From an uncultured Caulobacterales bacterium (GTDB lineage: Bacteria > Pseudomonadota > Alphaproteobacteria > Caulobacterales > Caulobacteraceae), in the NCBI GenBank assembly GCA_903837135.1, contig CAILTK010000032.1, positions 24,236-88,235 on the forward strand: DNA of 64,000 nucleotides, read 5' to 3'. Shown one piece after another: positions 1-8,145 of this stretch (positions are counted from its first letter, which is position 1; each line of letters opens with the position of its first letter). The notes under the pieces are model-generated. The model saw only the letters and a list, made by a program, of their open reading frames with translations. It made no database searches and was not told the DNA's origin. Position numbers and translations under genes: made by a program.

Positions 1-1
1 G

Positions 2-298
2 CTCAACGTCTGCGGGGTGGCCGCCACCGCCGAGGCCGCCATCGCGCTGGCCCAGGAGCACCGGCCGGCGCTCGTGCTGATGGACGTCCGGCTCAAGGGC
101 GAGGCGGACGGCATCGACGCGGCGATCGCCATCCGCGAGCAGATGGACTCCAAGGTGATCTTCATCAGCGGATCGCAGGAGCCGTCGACCCTCGCCCGCA
201 TGAAGCTGGGAAGTCCATCCTGCGTCCTGTTCAAGCCGGTCTCCGACCGGCAGCTGCATGCCGCGGTCCGCAACGCCCTCGATCCCGCCGCGGCCTAG
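2..298 (+). CDS. Response-regulator receiver domain protein, 5' end cut by window edge
   Basis: The frame is open to the first base of the window, so the true start lies upstream. The visible ~98 residues are the larger part of a CheY-like receiver: the phospho-acceptor Asp in VLMDVRLKG, the conserved Ser of FISGS at the end of beta-4, and the Lys-Pro of LFKPVS at beta-5. The protein stops just after the receiver fold, so it has no C-terminal output domain; an N-terminal domain cannot be excluded. Receiver domains accept phosphate from histidine kinases. The partner is not visible here; the hybrid kinase at 15.5-17.7 kb is too far away to link. The family call is sure, the role unknown. Confidence 0.85.
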   Translation, partial: LNVCGVAATAEAAIALAQEHRPALVLMDVRLKGEADGIDAAIAIREQMDSKVIFISGSQEPSTLARMKLGSPSCVLFKPVSDRQLHAAVRNALDPAAA

Positions 299-518
299 AC
301 CTGGGCGCCCGCCGCAGCCCGGCCCGGGTCTTTAGTTTGGCGACGCTCTAGAGGCATGATCGCCGGCAAGCGGCTCGGGCCTGCGCGGTCGCTCGGCAGA
401 GCGAGCGGATTTCGGCCAGCCCATGCCCCAATCCGCGAATACGCGGGGCTTGGCCGGCTTGGGGCGGGCCGAACCGTCTTCAGGCTGATCTTATACAGCG
501 GAGAGCGGGAGGGCGATC

Positions 519-1832
519 ATGCGGCGGGTCTTGAGCGGGTGGGCGGCGATCGGCTGTCTGATGCTGTCATCGGCAGCGGCCATGGCCGCCTCGGCCGCTC
601 CGCCGGACGCCTCCGAGACCTGGCTGCTGCGCGCCGACCAGGGCGACGCCGCCATCAGCACCATCCTGGAGCTGCACAGATCCGCCGACGCCGTCGAGGG
701 GCATTCCGGCCCGCTGGACACCCTGGGCGCCTATCCGCTGCACTTCCGCGGCGCGCGCGCCGGAGCCGTCCTGCACCTCGTCGCCAAGTCCGATGAGGAG
801 ACGGTGGGCGCCATCGACGTGACCGTCACGGGCGACACGCTCACCGGCGCCGGCAAATTGTTCGGTACGCCGGTCGCCCTGACGGGTTCGCGCTCCGGGC
901 GCGCGCAACGGCCGCCGGCGACCTATGATTTCGATCCGGACCGGTTTCACGTGCTGACGTCGAACCTTCCGCCGCCGGTGCTCCGTCTGGTCCCCGGCGA
1001 CCGGGTCCGGACGCGAACCGTCGACAACTACGGTCGGGACGAAAACGGCGTCGCGGCGGCCATGCCGGGCAATCCGGGCACAGGCCCCTTCTACGTCGAG
1101 GGCGCCGCGCCGGGAGATACCCTCGTCGTCCACATCCTCAAGCTCACGCCAAACCGGCGCACGGCGCGCATGGCGCGCGCGCTGGCCGGAACCGCCGTGG
1201 GCCCGGGTTACAGTCAGACGAAGGACCCGGCGCGCACCGACACCTGGCTCCTCGATTTGCAGGATGGCGTTGCGCGGCTTCAGACCCCCAGCGCCCGCCT
1301 GAAGGATTTCACAGTCGCGCTGAAGCCCATGCTGGGGGTCGTCGGCGTGGCGCCGCCCGCCGCAGCCTCGACGCCGAACAGCGACCTCGGCGAATGGGGC
1401 GGGAACCTGGATTTCCCGGAGATGCGCGAGGGCGTGACGCTCTACCTGCCCGTCTTTCAACCCGGCGGCATGCTGTTCATCGGCGACGCCCACGCGCTTC
1501 AGGGCGACGGAGAAGTCACCGGACAAGGCCTGGAGACCTCCATGGCCGTGGAGTTTCAGGTCGAGGTCCTGAAGGGCGAGACCCTGAGCCAGCCGTGGTC
1601 GGAGAACGCCGAGGCGGTGATGGTGTCCGGCGTCGGCGGATCGCTGAACGACGCGTTGCAGAGCGCGACCACCGGGCTGGCCAAATGGCTGAAGGCCAGA
1701 TACCGGCTCGACGACACCGACGTCGCCGCGGTGCTCGGCACATCGCTGGAGCTCCAGATCGCCGAGGTGGTCGACCCGAAATACCACGTGGTGGCCAAGC
1801 TCGAGAAGCGCGTCCTGGGCCAGATCCGGTAA
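519..1832 (+). CDS. Exported acetamidase/formamidase family protein
   Basis: This 437-residue protein begins with a signal peptide (charged MRR, hydrophobic stretch, Ala-rich cleavage region near residue 22-26). About 120 residues of unassigned N-terminal sequence follow, then the FmdA/AmdA fold: the region with FYVEGAAPGDTLVVHIL, the GEWGGNLD segment, the LPVFQPGGMLFIGDAHALQGDGE core with acidic and His residues expected near the metal site, and a C-terminal part. Family members hydrolyse formamide, acetamide or related small amides to the acid and ammonia. Export to the periplasm and the extra N-terminal region are unlike cytosolic FmdA, so the substrate is open. No operon partner is evident; the next gene is convergent. 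Confidence 0.8.
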   Translation: MRRVLSGWAAIGCLMLSSAAAMAASAAPPDASETWLLRADQGDAAISTILELHRSADAVEGHSGPLDTLGAYPLHFRGARAGAVLHLVAKSDEETVGAIDVTVTGDTLTGAGKLFGTPVALTGSRSGRAQRPPATYDFDPDRFHVLTSNLPPPVLRLVPGDRVRTRTVDNYGRDENGVAAAMPGNPGTGPFYVEGAAPGDTLVVHILKLTPNRRTARMARALAGTAVGPGYSQTKDPARTDTWLLDLQDGVARLQTPSARLKDFTVALKPMLGVVGVAPPAAASTPNSDLGEWGGNLDFPEMREGVTLYLPVFQPGGMLFIGDAHALQGDGEVTGQGLETSMAVEFQVEVLKGETLSQPWSENAEAVMVSGVGGSLNDALQSATTGLAKWLKARYRLDDTDVAAVLGTSLELQIAEVVDPKYHVVAKLEKRVLGQIR

Positions 1833-1883
1833 GCAGGGTTCGGAGACCGGGTTCGACGAGCGCTCCTTTTTTCGGAACGCGGG

Positions 1884-2165
1884 TCAGGCGCCGCTTCGCA
1901 AGGCCCGGATCGGAAATCTGGCCGCCGTGCGGACGAGGCAGTCGCCGCGGCCGGCCGCCGCCCGGCCCGTCTCGCCCTGTTGTCCGTCGCCGCCGGGGCC
2001 CGGGCCGGGCCTGATCACCAGTTCGACGGGTTCGCCCGCGGTCCTCAACGCCTGCGCCATGCCCTCGGCCAGATCCACGGCGCGGGACTCGACGGCGAAA
2101 GGACCCATGGTCATGCCGCCGATCACGATCCATCCGGCCGGCGTATGCTTGACTTCGATCTTCAT
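1884..2165 (-). CDS. Small protein of unknown function (DUF2188-like)
   Basis: This encodes 93 residues. The frame extends further upstream, but the first convincing start is the ATG opening MKIEVKHTPAGWIVIGG, after which codons are strongly GC-biased at third positions. The first ~50 residues (hydrophobic beta strand, Gly-Trp, then a helix with AEGMAQALR and a beta strand VELVIRPG) resemble the small DUF2188 layout. The tail is Gly/Arg-rich and probably disordered. It is convergent with the acetamidase-like gene. No function can be assigned. Confidence 0.5.
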   Translation of the reverse strand: MKIEVKHTPAGWIVIGGMTMGPFAVESRAVDLAEGMAQALRTAGEPVELVIRPGPGPGGDGQQGETGRAAAGRGDCLVRTAARFPIRALRSGA

Positions 2166-2440
2166 AACCTGGGTTCCTGAGGGATCGAGTGAAGGTGAAA
2201 CTATGCTGACACTGGCTCGTCGACTGGCGGTGACGCCATCCACACCGTTGGGATAACTCTCCCGGAAGCTAATGGCTGCATGGGCGGACCTGTATTGTGG
2301 GATAACTTGCCTTTGGTGTCTTGCGAACGGTTGCTGGCGCATGGGTATCCTCGCTGCTCAGCCGTTCAGGCAAGTCGATATTTGGCGTATGGATTATCGC
2401 CATTCGCATTTTCTTTCGGCCGCCGGGGGGTTTTTCCTGG
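2166..2440. other. Lower-GC intergenic stretch
   Basis: Base composition drops clearly relative to the flanks and T-rich runs appear. Several short frames cross it, but none shows the strong third-position GC bias of genuine genes in this window, and none is recognisable. I see no RNA gene or defined promoter. It may be a foreign or decaying remnant. Confidence 0.4.
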
Positions 2441-2590
2441 GTGGTCCTTCCTTCGACCAAGCCGATCTGGACGGCGTCCATCGTCGACTTCCCGACACAG
2501 CGCCTGTATTTTCGGCGCCTGGCGGTAAAGCTCTATCGCAAGGGCGTCGCCCGGTTCATGGCGTTGCGCCGCCCCGATCGGGGGGACTGA
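2441..2590 (+). CDS. Possible small basic protein (49 aa)
   Basis: From the GTG at 2441 the frame gives a 49-residue Arg/Lys-rich peptide containing TKPIWTASIVDF, YFRRLAVKLYRK and a RRPDRGD end. The reason to consider it real is codon usage: third positions are mostly G or C in this frame from about 2450 on, whereas the same frame upstream is not biased. A G-rich run lies just upstream and could serve as a ribosome-binding site. No family was recognised and the start is uncertain. Confidence 0.3.
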   Translation: MVLPSTKPIWTASIVDFPTQRLYFRRLAVKLYRKGVARFMALRRPDRGD

Positions 2591-2617
2591 CGCGCGCACA
2601 TGTGTTATCTGGACGTC

Positions 2618-2809
2618 ATGCCTGACCCCGCAGACGACCCCACCGAACCCCAAAAGTCGGCGACCGAGGCCCTCGCCGAGCTCGTCGCGCGGCGCAAGGC
2701 CGCCCTGTCGCAGGCGGCGAAAAGCGGCCCCCGCGGCGGACCGCGAGAGTCCGAGCGCGCCGCCGCCGCTCGCTCGGCGCTCAAGTCCAAGCCAGGACCC
2801 CGTAAGTAA
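2618..2809 (+). CDS. Small conserved-type hypothetical protein (63 aa)
   Basis: This is an acidic-to-basic small protein. It begins MPDPADDPTEPQ, continues with an amphipathic helix (ALAELVARRKAALSQAAK) and ends in a basic, flexible RSALKSKPGPRK tail. Such Lys/Arg/Ser-tailed peptides are common in alphaproteobacteria and uncharacterised. An ATG 18 bases upstream in the same frame (2600) is an alternative start. Third-position GC is high, supporting translation. No membrane segment or signal peptide is seen. Confidence 0.55.
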   Translation: MPDPADDPTEPQKSATEALAELVARRKAALSQAAKSGPRGGPRESERAAAARSALKSKPGPRK

Positions 2810-2865
2810 ATCTCCGAGGCGGCCGCCGCAGGCGCCGACCTCGCCGGACCGGAGCCGACGCGACC

Positions 2866-3297
2866 ATGTCGAACCCTGCGCCCCTGAGACGTCTGATCGA
2901 CCTTCCCGGCCTGCGCGCGCTGGAAGGCAAGGCGCTGATGACTCCGCGCTACGCCGATGCGGACGCGCGAACCCAGTTCGATGAGATCGACGCGTGCTCG
3001 CGTACGATCTTCGGGCTGACCGCCGACGAGGCCGACGACACCCCCCGGCCGGACGGCTGGGACCGGATCGAGCGCAAACCGGTCCGCGAGCAGGTCGCCG
3101 CCTTTGAAGCCGAGGGCTGGGACGTCACCGACGACAAGCGCCGGCCGCTGCGCATGCTGGAGCATTTCCACGTCCAGCTGTGGCTGGCGATCCGCGGCGT
3201 GGCGGGGTCCCTGCCCTTTCAGGCCGAACCGCCGCCCGACCAGGGCGCCTCCGCCCTGGCGGCGGAGGCCAAGCGATTTCAGCGCAATCGGCGCTGA
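2866..3297 (+). CDS. Hypothetical cytosolic protein (143 aa)
   Basis: The ATG is preceded by a GGAG-type ribosome-binding site. The protein is rich in charged residues, with no signal peptide or membrane helix. An acidic segment, GLTADEADDTPRPDGWDRIE, is followed by helices carrying REQVAAFEAEGWDVTDDKRRPLRMLEHFHVQLW. I do not recognise a family. The next gene starts 73 bases downstream on the same strand, so co-transcription is possible. Strong third-position GC supports it as a real gene. Confidence 0.6.
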   Translation: MSNPAPLRRLIDLPGLRALEGKALMTPRYADADARTQFDEIDACSRTIFGLTADEADDTPRPDGWDRIERKPVREQVAAFEAEGWDVTDDKRRPLRMLEHFHVQLWLAIRGVAGSLPFQAEPPPDQGASALAAEAKRFQRNRR

Positions 3298-3370
3298 CCG
3301 CCGGCAGGAACTATTGCCAAGCTGTGGCGTTTCGCGGCGACCACCGCCTTCTGCGCAAAGGGATCAGCAG

Positions 3371-4435
3371 GTGAACGCACGCACGACACCCCATCGTTCG
3401 GCCGCAGCGGCCGGGATCCTGGCTGTGAGCTTGAGCCTCGCGGGCGGGATCGGTTGCGCCGCGGCGGCGGCGGCCACCGAGGGCGCATCCTGCTGCCAGG
3501 TCCCCGCCGGGACCCCGGTCGAGGTCGAACTGGTCGATCAGATCTCGACCAAGTCCCAGAAACGCGGCGACACCTTCGCCATCCGGCTGGCCGCGCCCCT
3601 GGTGATCGACGGCAGGGTGGTGCTGCGCGAGGGCACGCCGGGCGTTGGCGAGGTGATCGACTCCACCGGCCCCGGCATCGGCGGCAAGCCGGCGACCATG
3701 GTCCTGGCGGCCGACTACCTGACCACGAGCGCCGGGCAGGTCCCGCTGAACGCCCTGAAGCTGGCCGCCCGGGGCCATGACAATTCGACGCCCGCCACGG
3801 TGCTCGAGATCGGCGGCATCGCCTCCCTGCCGATGGGCGTCGCCGGCGTGGTCATGCCGGGCGGCGAGGTCGTCTTCAAGCCGGGCTCGGTGGCGATCGC
3901 CCGGCTGGCCGCCGGTATGACCTTGCCGCCCTTGGGCCGCGCCACGCGGCGCGACCTCGCCGCCGCCGCCAGCGTAAGTGCGCTCGGCGAGGCCGACGCC
4001 GACGCCGGCGAGACCGCCGCCATCCCGATCCCGCCCCCCCCGGCGGGCGAGGGCCAGATCGTCTTCTTCCGCGCCAAGAGCCTCCTGGGCACGGCTCAGT
4101 GGTTCAATGTGCGCGAGAACGGCAAGGCGCTGGGCAAGCTCGGCAACGGCGCCTACTTCATCCAGCCCGAATCGCCGGGCGTGCACAACTTCACGGCCAA
4201 GCTCGAGCCCGAGCTGAAGGACCGGCTGAAGATCCAGGTCGACCCGGGGCAGACCTATTTCGTCGAAGGCACCCTGACCGCCGGCCTGGTGCTGAGCGCG
4301 GCCGATCTCGTTCCATCGACCGTCGACAAGTTCAACAAGGCGGCGAAGCATTTGAAGCTGGCCGCGGCGCCCGCCGACGACAAGCCGGCCGACCAGGCCG
4401 CCAGCGCCGCGCCCGCCGCCTCGCCGTCGCCGTAA
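3371..4435 (+). CDS. Exported protein with C-terminal DUF2846 domain
   Basis: I chose the GTG at 3371, where a signal peptide begins (NARTTPHR, then an Ala/Leu-rich core), giving 354 residues; the longer frame upstream reads through the preceding gene out of frame. Residues ~35-220 form a beta-rich region with TPVEVELVDQISTK, a pattern seen in cell-envelope proteins. Residues ~225-320 match the DUF2846 pattern: a GQIVFFR strand, a Gly-containing hairpin, then FIQPESPGVHNF. The C-terminus is an Ala/Pro/Asp low-complexity tail. It is probably periplasmic or envelope-associated. The function of DUF2846 is unknown. The next gene begins 15 bases downstream, so the two are probably co-transcribed. 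Confidence 0.7.
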   Translation: MNARTTPHRSAAAAGILAVSLSLAGGIGCAAAAAATEGASCCQVPAGTPVEVELVDQISTKSQKRGDTFAIRLAAPLVIDGRVVLREGTPGVGEVIDSTGPGIGGKPATMVLAADYLTTSAGQVPLNALKLAARGHDNSTPATVLEIGGIASLPMGVAGVVMPGGEVVFKPGSVAIARLAAGMTLPPLGRATRRDLAAAASVSALGEADADAGETAAIPIPPPPAGEGQIVFFRAKSLLGTAQWFNVRENGKALGKLGNGAYFIQPESPGVHNFTAKLEPELKDRLKIQVDPGQTYFVEGTLTAGLVLSAADLVPSTVDKFNKAAKHLKLAAAPADDKPADQAASAAPAASPSP

Positions 4436-4449
4436 GAGGCCGCGCGCAG

Positions 4450-5262
4450 ATGGACGGCGCGGCGACGCCCACCCGACTGGTCCTCCTCGGCCTCTTCGCC
4501 GCCTTGGCGGTCGCGCCCTCGGCGCTCGGCGCGGCGGCGTCCGGGCCCACCGAGATCGCCGCCATCGACCTGTCGAAGCCCTTCGCCGCCCGCTCGCCCT
4601 GGCGTTTCACCGCGGATCAGGCGCCGCCCATCGAAGACCCGATCGGCGGCGGCGACGCCGTGCCCGGCCCGATCCGCCTCTGCCTTCGCCAAAGGCCCGC
4701 AGGCCCTTGCGATCCGCAGCTGAATGGCGCTTTGGGCCGATCGGACGGCGACGGCCCGTTTGCGGGGCCCCATTTCCTCAACATCGCCCGGCTGGTCCGC
4801 GGGGCCGCGGACCAGCCGCTGCTGCTGGTGCAGACGGCCAGCATCCACAGCGGAGACGGCGATCAGCTCGTCTACACCCAGGCGCTCGCCTACCGGCGCG
4901 CCGAGGACCGGTTCGTCCGGGTCTACGAACACCAGACCGGCCACAACAACAGCCAGGAGGTCCGCTTCATCGAGACGGGCCCCTTGAAAGGCGACTTCAT
5001 CGCCGCCGAGCCGACACGGGATGCGCCGTTCGGCTTCTGGATCGTCGTCAGCGCGCCCGCCGGAACCGCCGGCTACCGACAGGTGCTGCGCTACCGCAGC
5101 GCGACGCGTTACAGCGACGGCAATCCGCTGGCGGTGATCGACTCGGACATGCCGAACATCGAGCAGCGTCTCGGAGTCTGGCGGCCCGGCTCGCCCCTCC
5201 CCCTGCCGCCCGGTCCCTGCGCCCGGCCGCACCTGGTGCGCGCCGAACTGTGGTGCAGCTGA
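4450..5262 (+). CDS. Exported hypothetical protein (270 aa)
   Basis: It starts 15 bases after the DUF2846 protein. An N-terminal hydrophobic segment (LVLLGLFAALAVAPSALGAAA) is a likely signal peptide. The mature part contains paired cysteines (RLCLRQRPAGPCDPQ) and ends PCARPHLVRAELWCS, suggesting disulfides in an oxidising compartment. The middle is beta-rich (LLLVQTASIHSGDGDQLVY; QVLRYRSATRYSDGNP). I do not recognise the family. Its spacing suggests it works in the same envelope process as the upstream DUF2846 gene. Confidence 0.6.
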   Translation: MDGAATPTRLVLLGLFAALAVAPSALGAAASGPTEIAAIDLSKPFAARSPWRFTADQAPPIEDPIGGGDAVPGPIRLCLRQRPAGPCDPQLNGALGRSDGDGPFAGPHFLNIARLVRGAADQPLLLVQTASIHSGDGDQLVYTQALAYRRAEDRFVRVYEHQTGHNNSQEVRFIETGPLKGDFIAAEPTRDAPFGFWIVVSAPAGTAGYRQVLRYRSATRYSDGNPLAVIDSDMPNIEQRLGVWRPGSPLPLPPGPCARPHLVRAELWCS

Positions 5263-5349
5263 GGCCCGGCGCACCGGCCGCGTCCGCGCGGTCCAACGAG
5301 GAACCGGGACCTGCCGCCTCATCCCGGCAGATCCTCGTGAACACCATCG

Positions 5350-5371
5350 ATGCGCCCTGGCGCGCATTTTT
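5350..5371 (+). terminator. Short hairpin with T-run
   Basis: Arms ATGCGC and GCGCAT are separated by six bases and followed by TTTTT. It lies 88 bases after the stop of the upstream exported-protein gene and before the amine oxidase gene, the right place to end the 3.4-5.3 kb transcript. The stem is only six pairs, so it may be weak. Confidence 0.45.
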
Positions 5372-5505
5372 CCGGCAGTTTTGGTGCGGCTGCGCGGGTC
5401 CGCAAGGATCCTCATCCCGCAAGGCTGAGCTGTTCTCGACAATCGAATCGGCGCCCTGCAAGGTCGACGGGCCGGGATTTCATCCGGCGTTCAGGGGACA
5501 TAGGC

Positions 5506-7101
5506 ATGGCGGACGAGATCAGGCCGGTGATGTCGCGGCGGGACATGTTCTCGCTGATCGGCGCGCTGGCGGGCAGCGCGGTGATGTACGAGGCCATGTC
5601 CTCGCTCGCCTACGCCGGAGAGGCCGGGTACGCCGGTCCGCCCAAGCTGAGCGGCGACGTCAAGGGCGCCACCGTCCTGATCCTCGGCTCGGGCCTGGCC
5701 GGGATGACCAGCGCCTACGAGCTGCGCAAGGCCGGCTACAAGGTGAAGATCCTCGAGTACCAGGATCGCCCCGGCGGGCGGAACTGGTCGCTGCACGGCG
5801 GCGACACCTATACCGAACTCGGCGGCTTCACCCAGCACGTGGCCTTCGACAAGGGGCTCTATCTCAACCCGGGCCCCTGGCGGATCCCGTATCACCACCA
5901 GGGCATCCTGCATTACTGCAAGCTCCTGAACGTGCCGCTCGAGCCCTTCGTACAGTCGAACTACAACGCCTACGTCCACTCGACCAAGGCGTTCGGCGGC
6001 AAGCCGCAGCGCTTCCGCCACGTCCAGGCCGACTATCAGGGCTATGTCGCCGAGCTTCTGGCCAAGAGCACGCGCCAGACCGCCCTCGACCAGGCGGTGA
6101 CCAAGGAGGATCAGGAGATCCTGCTGCAGTCGCTGCGAAGCTGGGGCGCGCTCGACAAGAACTATGAATACAAGCTCGGCGAGGCCAGCAGCGAGCGGCG
6201 CGGCTACGAGTCCGATCCCGGCGGCGGCCTGACCTCGGTCCCGACGCCGTCCCAGCCGATCGGCCTGCAGGACCTCTTGCACTCGGGCCTGTGGCGCTCG
6301 ATCGGCGCCGGCAGCGGCTATGAAACCCAGCAGAGCCTGTTCCAGCCGGTGGGCGGCATGGGCGCCATCGGCAAGGCCTTCGGCGCCGAGCTGAAGGGCG
6401 TGATCCAGTACAACGCCAAGGTCACCGACATCCGCCAGGACGCCCACGGCGTCACCGTGACCTATCACGACACCAAGACGGGCGGCGCGCCGCGCCAGGC
6501 CACGGCCGACTGGTGCATCTGCACCATCCCCGCCTCGGTGCTGAGCCAGATCCCGATCACCGTCGGCGCGCCGATGAAGGCGGCGATCGACAACCTGTCC
6601 TACGGCGCCTCGGCCAAGGTGGGGCTGCAGTTCAAGCGCCGGTTCTGGGAAGAGGACGACAACATCTACGGCGGCATCACCTATACCGATCAGCCCAACA
6701 GCCTGCTCGGCTATCCCAACCATGGCTATTTCGGCGGCGGCAAGGGGGTGATCCTGGGCGCCTACACCTTCGGTCCGGCGGCCTACGCCTTCTCGAGCCT
6801 GTCGCCGCAGGAGCGGATCGAAAAGAGCCTGGAGTACGGCGCCAACATCCACCCGCAGTACCGGCGGGAGTTCGACACCGGCGCCTCGGTCGCCTGGCAC
6901 CGGGTGCCCTGGACCCTGGGCTGCGCCGGATCCTGGACCGAAGCGCTTCGCGCCAGGCACTACGACGATCTTTGCGCCCTGGACGGCCGGATCATGCTGG
7001 CGGGCGAACACGCCTCGCGCATCCCCGCCTGGCAGGAGGGCGCCGTGCTGTCGGCCCTCGACGCCATCCGCCGGCTGCATCAACGCGTGCTGGCGGGCTG
7101 A
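5506..7101 (+). CDS. Exported flavin-dependent amine oxidase/dehydrogenase
   Basis: This 531-residue protein belongs to the monoamine oxidase/L-amino-acid oxidase superfamily. The ATG follows an AGGGGA ribosome-binding site. Residues 10-37 look like a twin-arginine signal (SRRDMF, hydrophobic core, ending AYA), so FAD would be loaded before export. The Rossmann dinucleotide loop GSGLAG lies at 61-66, followed by the Glu (ILEYQDRPGGRN) that binds FAD ribose. The C-terminal FAD motif is AGEHASRIPAWQEGAVLSA. The enzyme would oxidise an amine or amino acid in the periplasm. The next gene, only five bases away, encodes a small cytochrome c, suggesting electrons go to cytochrome c rather than oxygen. 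The substrate is unknown. Confidence 0.85.
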   Translation: MADEIRPVMSRRDMFSLIGALAGSAVMYEAMSSLAYAGEAGYAGPPKLSGDVKGATVLILGSGLAGMTSAYELRKAGYKVKILEYQDRPGGRNWSLHGGDTYTELGGFTQHVAFDKGLYLNPGPWRIPYHHQGILHYCKLLNVPLEPFVQSNYNAYVHSTKAFGGKPQRFRHVQADYQGYVAELLAKSTRQTALDQAVTKEDQEILLQSLRSWGALDKNYEYKLGEASSERRGYESDPGGGLTSVPTPSQPIGLQDLLHSGLWRSIGAGSGYETQQSLFQPVGGMGAIGKAFGAELKGVIQYNAKVTDIRQDAHGVTVTYHDTKTGGAPRQATADWCICTIPASVLSQIPITVGAPMKAAIDNLSYGASAKVGLQFKRRFWEEDDNIYGGITYTDQPNSLLGYPNHGYFGGGKGVILGAYTFGPAAYAFSSLSPQERIEKSLEYGANIHPQYRREFDTGASVAWHRVPWTLGCAGSWTEALRARHYDDLCALDGRIMLAGEHASRIPAWQEGAVLSALDAIRRLHQRVLAG

Positions 7102-7106
7102 GACCG

Positions 7107-7559
7107 ATGCTCAAGAACAAGACACGGAGCCTGCCGATGATGCGCCCCGCCCTCGCGGCTCTCGCCCTCGCCCCCCTCCTCGCCCCGGTCATCGTCATGA
7201 CCACCGCCGCTCCGGCCCTGGCCCAGGGCTTCGGCGGGCCCGGCGCCTATCCGGAACAGAGCGGCGAAGGTCTCTACAAGGGGATCTGCCAGGGCTGCCA
7301 CATGCCCGACGCCAAGGGCGCCGTCGGCGCCGGCGCCTATCCGGCCCTGGCCGGAAACCGCAAGCTGACCGCCAAGGCCTATCCGGTGCTGGTGGTCCTG
7401 CGGGGCCAGAAGGCGATGCCGGAGTTCGGCTCGGCCTTTTCCGACGCCCAGGTCGCCAATGTGGTGAACTACGTCCGCTCCCACTTCGGCAACGGCTTCG
7501 CCGACACGGTGACGCCCGACGAGGTGAAGACCCTGCGGGCGACGCTGACCGCGCGATAG
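7107..7559 (+). CDS. Small exported class I cytochrome c
   Basis: This encodes 150 residues and starts five bases after the amine oxidase stop. The signal peptide ends near residue 39 (APALA). The single haem site is CQGCH at 61-65, and Met104 in KAMPEF is the likely sixth ligand, so this is a mono-haem cytochrome of the c-552/c-555 type. It is probably a periplasmic electron carrier, and its position makes it the natural electron acceptor of the upstream flavoenzyme. An alternative start at Met11 or Met12 would still leave a good signal peptide. Confidence 0.85.
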   Translation: MLKNKTRSLPMMRPALAALALAPLLAPVIVMTTAAPALAQGFGGPGAYPEQSGEGLYKGICQGCHMPDAKGAVGAGAYPALAGNRKLTAKAYPVLVVLRGQKAMPEFGSAFSDAQVANVVNYVRSHFGNGFADTVTPDEVKTLRATLTAR

Positions 7560-8145
7560 CGCGCGGGCGGCCCGGCGCTGGTTGGCTCAACGCCGGGCCT
7601 GACCGAGCCCATCGGGGAGAAGGACGCAGCTGTGTTCAGCGTCCCACGTCCGGTTGCTTATTCAAGACTGTGGCGGTCGGAGACGGCGGGTGATTTTTAC
7701 CTGACGCACGCAACTGCCCTGCACCGGGCGCCCGCGGCGGCGGGCGCCCGTCAAATTCGCAGTATATGGTGATCTAGAAATCTGGACGCCTCGATCCGGG
7801 GGCTTGGCGCGTGCAGGCGACGCCGCCCGCACGGGCTTGCGGCCACGCCCCTTCCGCCGCCGCGGAGGGGTCCAAGCCAATCCCCACAAAGGAAATCGCG
7901 AGGGAGGCCCCGGCGGCCCGGCCTCCGCGCGCCCCCGGCAACGGCCACGATTGGCCGTATTTTGGGCGCTTTAAGGCTACGCTAGCGAAATAAGGGGCAA
8001 TGCCAAGATGTCGCAGCCCCCGTCCGGGCGCGCCGGTTGCTCGCATTATTTATGACGGGCTTATGACCAGATGTCGGCGGGGCTCAGGATCAGATCAAAG
8101 TCACCTGGACCCGCTTTGAGATAACGCGAGTCTAAAGGGGATCTA
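7560..8145. other. 586-base intergenic region upstream of TonB receptor
   Basis: No convincing gene is seen. It holds two strong GC hairpins. In the first, arms 7569-7577 and 7591-7599 (GGCCCGGCG/CGCCGGGCC) lie just after the cytochrome gene without a T-run. The second has arms 7726-7735 and 7740-7749 (GGGCGCCCGC/GCGGGCGCCC) with a 4-base loop. The last ~100 bases should carry the receptor promoter, and AAAGGGG sits just before its ATG. A 60-codon frame at 7811-7993 is unrecognised and probably not a gene. Confidence 0.5.

Noticed and set aside
5491..7083. 530-codon frame antisense to the amine oxidase
   Set aside because: Shadow of a gene with clear FAD motifs.
7726..7749. Strong GC hairpin as a terminator or riboswitch
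   Set aside because: There is no T-run, it lies far from gene ends and no riboswitch core is recognisable; kept only as a note in the intergenic entry.
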